A DNA stretch of 36,858 nucleotides, from contig JAVBNW010000094.1 in the NCBI GenBank assembly GCA_031551255.1, positions 1 through 36,858 of the forward strand, written 5' to 3'. Within the stretch, counting starts at the first letter, position 1. Every line of letters starts with the position of its first letter. The position numbers and the translations under genes were made by a program. This DNA is from JAVBNW01 sp031551255 (lineage in GTDB: Bacteria > Bacillota > Clostridia > Christensenellales > UBA1750). The notes below the pieces were generated by a model, which was given only the letters and a program-made list of their open reading frames with translations, was not told where the DNA came from and made no database searches. Shown piece after piece: positions 33,077 to 36,858 of this stretch.

Positions 33077-33985
33077 CTACCCTTTGACCGAACCGATGGT
33101 GATGCCGCTGACGAAGTACTTCTGCAAAAACGGGTAGACCAAAATGATCGGCCCGGTCGCAACCACCGTCATCGCCAGCTTGAGCGATTCCTTGGGCAGG
33201 TTCACCTGCGGAACACTGTCGACCATGGAAGCCGCGAAGTTAACCGAGGAGAGAATTTGGTAGAGCGTATATTGCAGCGGGTGCAGGGTGGATTTTTCCA
33301 CGAACATCATAGGCGTCCACCAGTCGTTCCAGTACGAGAGCGCGATGAACAGCCCGATCGACGCCAGCGCAGGCTTGCTCAGCGGCAGGACGATGCGCAG
33401 GTAAATATAGAAATCTCCGGCGCCGTCGATACGTGCGGCGTCGATGAGCGCGGCGGGGATCGATCCGTTGATGAAATTGCGCAGGATCAAAATGTACATC
33501 ACGTTAAACAACGGCGATAGGATCATAATCCACATCGTGTTCTGCAAATGCAGATAGCGCGTGATGGTCAGGTAATACGAAAGCAAGCCGCCGTTAAACA
33601 GCGTGGTGAAGTACAGAAAAAATGCCATCGCGTTGCGATATTTTACCTCGCGCCGGTATAACGTGTAGGCGCCCATCGACGAGAGCAGGATGCTCGTAAC
33701 CGTGCCCGCCAGCGTGACGACGATGCTGTTGCGGTAGGCCATCAGAATTTTCATCGGGTTTTTAAACACCATTTTATAAGCATCCAGCGAAAAGTCTCTG
33801 GGCACAAAGGAGTACCCTTCCGTGATGATGGTGTGTTCGGAGGTAAAGGAACTGACTACCAGCATGTAAAACGGCAGCAGGCATGTAAACGCCACCAGGA
33901 AGACCATGCTGTATTTGATGATCGCAAACACGATCTGGTCGGGACTCTTGCGAATGCGGTGGCCCACTGCCTGCCTAGCCGTCAT
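33077..33985 (-). CDS. carbohydrate ABC transporter permease (LplC/YtcP-like)
   Basis: A 302-residue inner-membrane permease with about six helices. The cytoplasmic EAA loop is DAARIDGAGDFYIYLRIVLP and the C-terminus GITIGSVKG is typical of LplC/YtcP. It forms a heterodimer with the permease encoded upstream to import the ligand of the lipoprotein at 31389. AAGGAGG lies 7 nt before the ATG at 33985. The gap to the upstream permease stop is 37 nt. Confidence 0.93.
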   Translation of the reverse strand: MTARQAVGHRIRKSPDQIVFAIIKYSMVFLVAFTCLLPFYMLVVSSFTSEHTIITEGYSFVPRDFSLDAYKMVFKNPMKILMAYRNSIVVTLAGTVTSILLSSMGAYTLYRREVKYRNAMAFFLYFTTLFNGGLLSYYLTITRYLHLQNTMWIMILSPLFNVMYILILRNFINGSIPAALIDAARIDGAGDFYIYLRIVLPLSKPALASIGLFIALSYWNDWWTPMMFVEKSTLHPLQYTLYQILSSVNFAASMVDSVPQVNLPKESLKLAMTVVATGPIILVYPFLQKYFVSGITIGSVKG

Positions 33986-34022
33986 GCTCCCGCCTCCTTG
34001 CCGTTATCAAGATGTCCATGCG

Positions 34023-34952
34023 TCAGAACAGCGCGTAGTCGGGCTCGACCTTGCTTACGATGAAGTTGACCGTGGTGATGATCACCAGGCACAATACCGA
34101 TTGGATCAGGCCCGTGGACGATGCCATGCCGTAATCCGAGCTGCCCATCAGCGAGCGGAAGACCAGCGTATCGATGATATCGGTCTGGTTCATCAAAAGG
34201 CCGTTTTTGCCCACCAGCTGCCAGAACATGTCGAACTCGCCGCGCATGATACGCCCGACGCCCAGCAGCACAAGCGTTGCGATGGTGGGCCGAAGCGCTG
34301 GCAGCGTTACATACCAGATGCGCTGGAAGATGTTCGCGCCGTCGATTTCGGCGGACTCGTAGCTCTCCCTGTCGATGCCCATGATGGCCGCCAGATACAG
34401 CACGCTGCCGTACCCCACCCACTTCCATACGTAAAGAAGCGGCAGCAGCCAGTACCAATAGCCGGGCGTGTTGTAGATGTTCATCCTCTCCATGCCAAGC
34501 TTGACAAGCAGCGTGTTGATCGCGCCGTATTCATAGCTAAAGAGGTTGTACACAAACGCCGATACGACGACCCAACTGATGAAGTAGGGCAGGAACATGA
34601 TCGTCTGGCTGACCTTCTTAAACCACTTGGAGGCGATTTCGGAAATCAGCACCGCCATCAGCACGGCAACGATGGTATACGAGGCGAGGAACATCGCGTT
34701 GTACATCACCGTGTTGCGGATCACCAGGCCTGCCTTGCCCGAGGCGAAAAAGAACTCAAAGTTCTTATACCAAGGGTCGATCCACGGGGAAAAGAAGATA
34801 CCGTCGCGGTAATTTAGGTTTTTAAAGGCGACGATGATGCCCGACATCGGAAAATACGCGAAGATCAGGTAAAAGGCCGCGACGGGCAGGAACATCAGGT
34901 ACAGCGTTCTGTGCGCGACGATTTCATGCACAAAACCCTTGAACCTCGACAT
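34023..34952 (-). CDS. carbohydrate ABC transporter permease (LplB/YteP-like)
   Basis: A 309-residue inner-membrane permease with about six helices (first at about 15-38, LYLMFLPVAAFYLIFAYFP). The EAA loop is YESAEIDGANIFQRIWYVTLP and the end VNFIVSKVEPDYALF is characteristic of LplB/YteP. The ATG at 34952 is chosen with AGAGGTG upstream. The frame continues open for 84 codons to 35204, but that section runs across a repeat with terminal inverted repeats and is rejected. First gene of the importer operon. Confidence 0.93.
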   Translation of the reverse strand: MSRFKGFVHEIVAHRTLYLMFLPVAAFYLIFAYFPMSGIIVAFKNLNYRDGIFFSPWIDPWYKNFEFFFASGKAGLVIRNTVMYNAMFLASYTIVAVLMAVLISEIASKWFKKVSQTIMFLPYFISWVVVSAFVYNLFSYEYGAINTLLVKLGMERMNIYNTPGYWYWLLPLLYVWKWVGYGSVLYLAAIMGIDRESYESAEIDGANIFQRIWYVTLPALRPTIATLVLLGVGRIMRGEFDMFWQLVGKNGLLMNQTDIIDTLVFRSLMGSSDYGMASSTGLIQSVLCLVIITTVNFIVSKVEPDYALF

Positions 34953-35025
34953 GGCAGCACCTCTTTCCCAAGAATTGTGCAAGGCCGGCCTAAACCTATG
35001 CCGATGAAAACGGGCGCGGGAGGGA

Positions 35026-35184
35026 TATAGCGACCGAACCCCAAAATGAGAGAACGATAAGCGAGAATGTTTTTCGTGCCACCAGGCGCGGGACGAAGGC
35101 GAACCAGGCAGGCCCGCCGAGGGCGGCAACGCCGTGGCGCGGTAAACAGCTTGGATGGCTTCATTTTGGAGTTCGATCGCTATC
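35026..35184. mobile_element. MITE-like element carrying family-C repeat copy 3
   Basis: Terminal inverted repeats of about 23 bp with two mismatches: ATAGCGACCGAACCCCAAAATGA at the left and its counterpart TCATTTTGGAGTTCGATCGCTAT at the right. The left part (about 35028-35071) matches the repeats at 128-167 and 5423-5465. The interior has no coding sequence of its own. It fills most of the 270-bp gap between the second enolase-superfamily gene and the permease operon and may influence the operon's expression. Confidence 0.65.
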
Positions 35185-35222
35185 ATATGTTGTGGCCGAG
35201 ACACCCGTAGTAGGGTAGTGGT

Positions 35223-36662
35223 TTAGAATCCGTCCGAAGCGAATTCAAAATTCCACTCGTCGGTCGGCGCCCACAGGTGCGGATCCCACGAGGAAACGTG
35301 CTCGCGGATGACCTCGTCGTTCAGCTCGTCGATGCCAAGGCCCGGCAGATCCGGCACGTCGATGAAGCCTTCGTTCACAAGCGGCTTGTGCATCTTGTGG
35401 ATGACCAGATCGTCCCACCACGGCACGTCGTTGGCGTGAAACTCGCATGCCCAGCAGTTTTGCGTCGCCACGCCGATGTGCGCTGCGGCCATCGCGTGAA
35501 TCGGGGTTGCGGCCTGGTGAAGCGCCATGTTCACGCCGTAGCGCTCGGCCAGGTCGCCGATCTTCTTCGTTTCCAGAATGCCGCCCGCGGTCAGCGGATC
35601 GGGGTGTGCCACGGTGATGCCGCCCACTTCAAGCAACGGCTCGAAGTTCTCGGCCAAATAGATGTTTTCTCCGGTGCAGATGGGGATGATGGTGCTGGAG
35701 GTCAGCTTGCGCCACTGCTCGGGATACTGCACCGAAATCGGATCTTCCATCCAGGCGATGTTGAATTTTTCGAGCCTGCGCGCGAGCTTGATGATCTCGT
35801 CCACGCCGATGTGGCCGAAGTGATCCAGCGCCAAAGGCACGTCATAGCCGATGATGGATCTTACGTCGGCCACGTAGTTTTCGAGATAATCCAGCCCCTT
35901 CTCGGTAATCTGCACGCCGGTGAACGGGTGCTTGGGGGTGAAGCCCAGCGCGTTGTTGCGCGCCATGAAGCGATTGGACAGCTCTTCGATATCCGTCGTA
36001 TTGCGCACCGCGGTGCGCTCGGCGGCGGCATCGGGCTCCCACGGCGTGGGGTAGAGCTTGCGCGAAAGCTCTGCGAGGCGGCGTTGCTCTTGCATGAACC
36101 CGAGCGGCGCGCAGATCGCCCCGGGCACGTTGCGCAAAAGGCCGATGCCCAGGTCCATCTTCAAAATCGTATAGCCGCGCTCCAGGCGCTTCTTAAGCGC
36201 GTTGCCCATCGCTTCGCCGGCGGAGCGGTCTTCGGTAATGTCGGCATCGGTATCGCAGTAGATGCGCATCTTGTCGCGGAACTTGCCGCCCAGCATCTGA
36301 TAGACCGGCACGCCATAGGCCTTGCCCGCGATATCCCACAGCGCGATTTCCACCGCGGATACGCCGCCGCCCTGGCGGCCCTGGCCGCCGAATTGCTTGA
36401 TGCGGCGGAACAATTTATCGATATTGCACGGGTTTTCGCCGAGCAAGCGGCCCTTGAGCATAAGGGCGTAGGTTTTCGAGGCCATGTCTCTCACTTCGCC
36501 AAAGCCTACGATGCCCTGGTTCGTGTAAAGCTTCATAATGATGCAAGGATAGGGCGCGCCTTCCAGCTGCGCAAAGCGCATGTCGGTAATTTTGAGCTCA
36601 CTGGGCTTGGAATTTGTATTCACGTGCTCTAAAACGCGCTCATAGGGTTGGTTTGTGGACAT
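35223..36662 (-). CDS. enolase-superfamily sugar-acid dehydratase (MR/MLE type) 2
   Basis: A 479-residue member of the mandelate racemase/muconate lactonizing group, longer than the usual ~400 because of an insert (about 175-255) between the capping domain and the middle of the barrel. Metal ligands are D280 (ALDHFG), E306 (WMEDP) and E332 (TGEN); H382 (ALHQAATP) is the likely general acid or base and K168 another candidate. It differs greatly from the 29152 gene product, so the two probably act on different sugar acids or steps. GGAGGTG precedes the ATG at 36662; the open extension to 36734 is rejected. The 200 bp upstream are AT-rich and probably hold the promoter, but no convincing pair is seen. 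Confidence 0.9.
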   Translation of the reverse strand: MSTNQPYERVLEHVNTNSKPSELKITDMRFAQLEGAPYPCIIMKLYTNQGIVGFGEVRDMASKTYALMLKGRLLGENPCNIDKLFRRIKQFGGQGRQGGGVSAVEIALWDIAGKAYGVPVYQMLGGKFRDKMRIYCDTDADITEDRSAGEAMGNALKKRLERGYTILKMDLGIGLLRNVPGAICAPLGFMQEQRRLAELSRKLYPTPWEPDAAAERTAVRNTTDIEELSNRFMARNNALGFTPKHPFTGVQITEKGLDYLENYVADVRSIIGYDVPLALDHFGHIGVDEIIKLARRLEKFNIAWMEDPISVQYPEQWRKLTSSTIIPICTGENIYLAENFEPLLEVGGITVAHPDPLTAGGILETKKIGDLAERYGVNMALHQAATPIHAMAAAHIGVATQNCWACEFHANDVPWWDDLVIHKMHKPLVNEGFIDVPDLPGLGIDELNDEVIREHVSSWDPHLWAPTDEWNFEFASDGF

Positions 36663-36858
36663 GTGTGCACCTCCGTCTTGTGTTTCCGCTTTCTTTGTTA
36701 ATTCATCGAAAACACCCCAAACCCTGCCCAACAAAACACCGAAAAACAGAAGAAAACAAAGGTGTTTGCAAAAATAGATAGGATGCGCAGGAATCCTCTA
36801 AAATGCGAAGAAGATTTCCTTGGCAATAAATTAGCCGTTTTTACCTAAAATAAAAAAC

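Noticed and set aside
31389..35204. Missing ABC ATPase as evidence of a broken transporter
   Set aside because: LplABC/YtcP-type importers commonly use a shared multitask ATPase encoded elsewhere, so absence here is normal.

Overview
The window looks like chromosome of a GC-rich Bacillota, probably class Clostridia. The signs are a T-box riboswitch before alaS, a CotH-family lipoprotein, the MoxR/DUF58/transglutaminase operon, a DUF1461 membrane protein, formate-tetrahydrofolate ligase, and an LplABC-type sugar importer without its own ATPase. I cannot place it more finely from sequence alone. No rRNA, tRNA, CRISPR array or complete insertion sequence was found.

Layout. 1-0.7 kb: a small membrane protein behind a dispersed repeat. 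0.9-5.4 kb: leftward operon moxR > DUF58 > transglutaminase, with ATGA overlaps. 6.0-10.5 kb: leftward, translationally coupled operon of a 52-residue Cys-rich protein > prfB > cyclase-family hydrolase > DUF1461 protein with a repeat tail > tsaD. 10.6-14.7 kb: a cytoplasmic GH9 glycosidase and a short alaS under T-box control. 14.8-16.4 kb: ECF sigma factor with membrane anti-sigma. 16.4-17.6 kb: SDR and GNAT. 17.7-20.4 kb: dnaA-dnaN with DnaA boxes; the dominant gene strand switches just upstream of dnaA, so oriC is probably here. 20.7-24.0 kb: rightward MBL hydrolase and polar amino-acid ABC transporter. 24.9-26.5 kb: fhs, preceded by two micro-ORFs and a terminator. 27.3-29.0 kb: CotH lipoprotein beside a decayed sensor-kinase fragment. 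29.1-36.7 kb: leftward catabolic cluster with two enolase-superfamily dehydratases, an SDR, two sugar ABC permeases and a binding lipoprotein, probably for a sugar acid or an oxidised oligosaccharide.

The most unusual feature is a family of dispersed intergenic hairpin modules (5.7-6.0, 12.4-12.65, 22.44-22.59 and 24.1-24.5 kb). Each module pairs two stem-loops. One has a fixed CGCA/TGCG loop on a stem whose sequence changes from copy to copy while staying self-complementary. The other has a fixed CTCA/TGAG loop (one copy excepted). One module is nested inside a TA-flanked MITE-like element whose module-free relative lies at 31.2 kb. A third repeat family, about 40 bp, lies 40-75 nt upstream of three start codons, always in the same orientation relative to the gene. 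These repeats sit at operon borders and, in one case, inside the amino-acid transporter operon.
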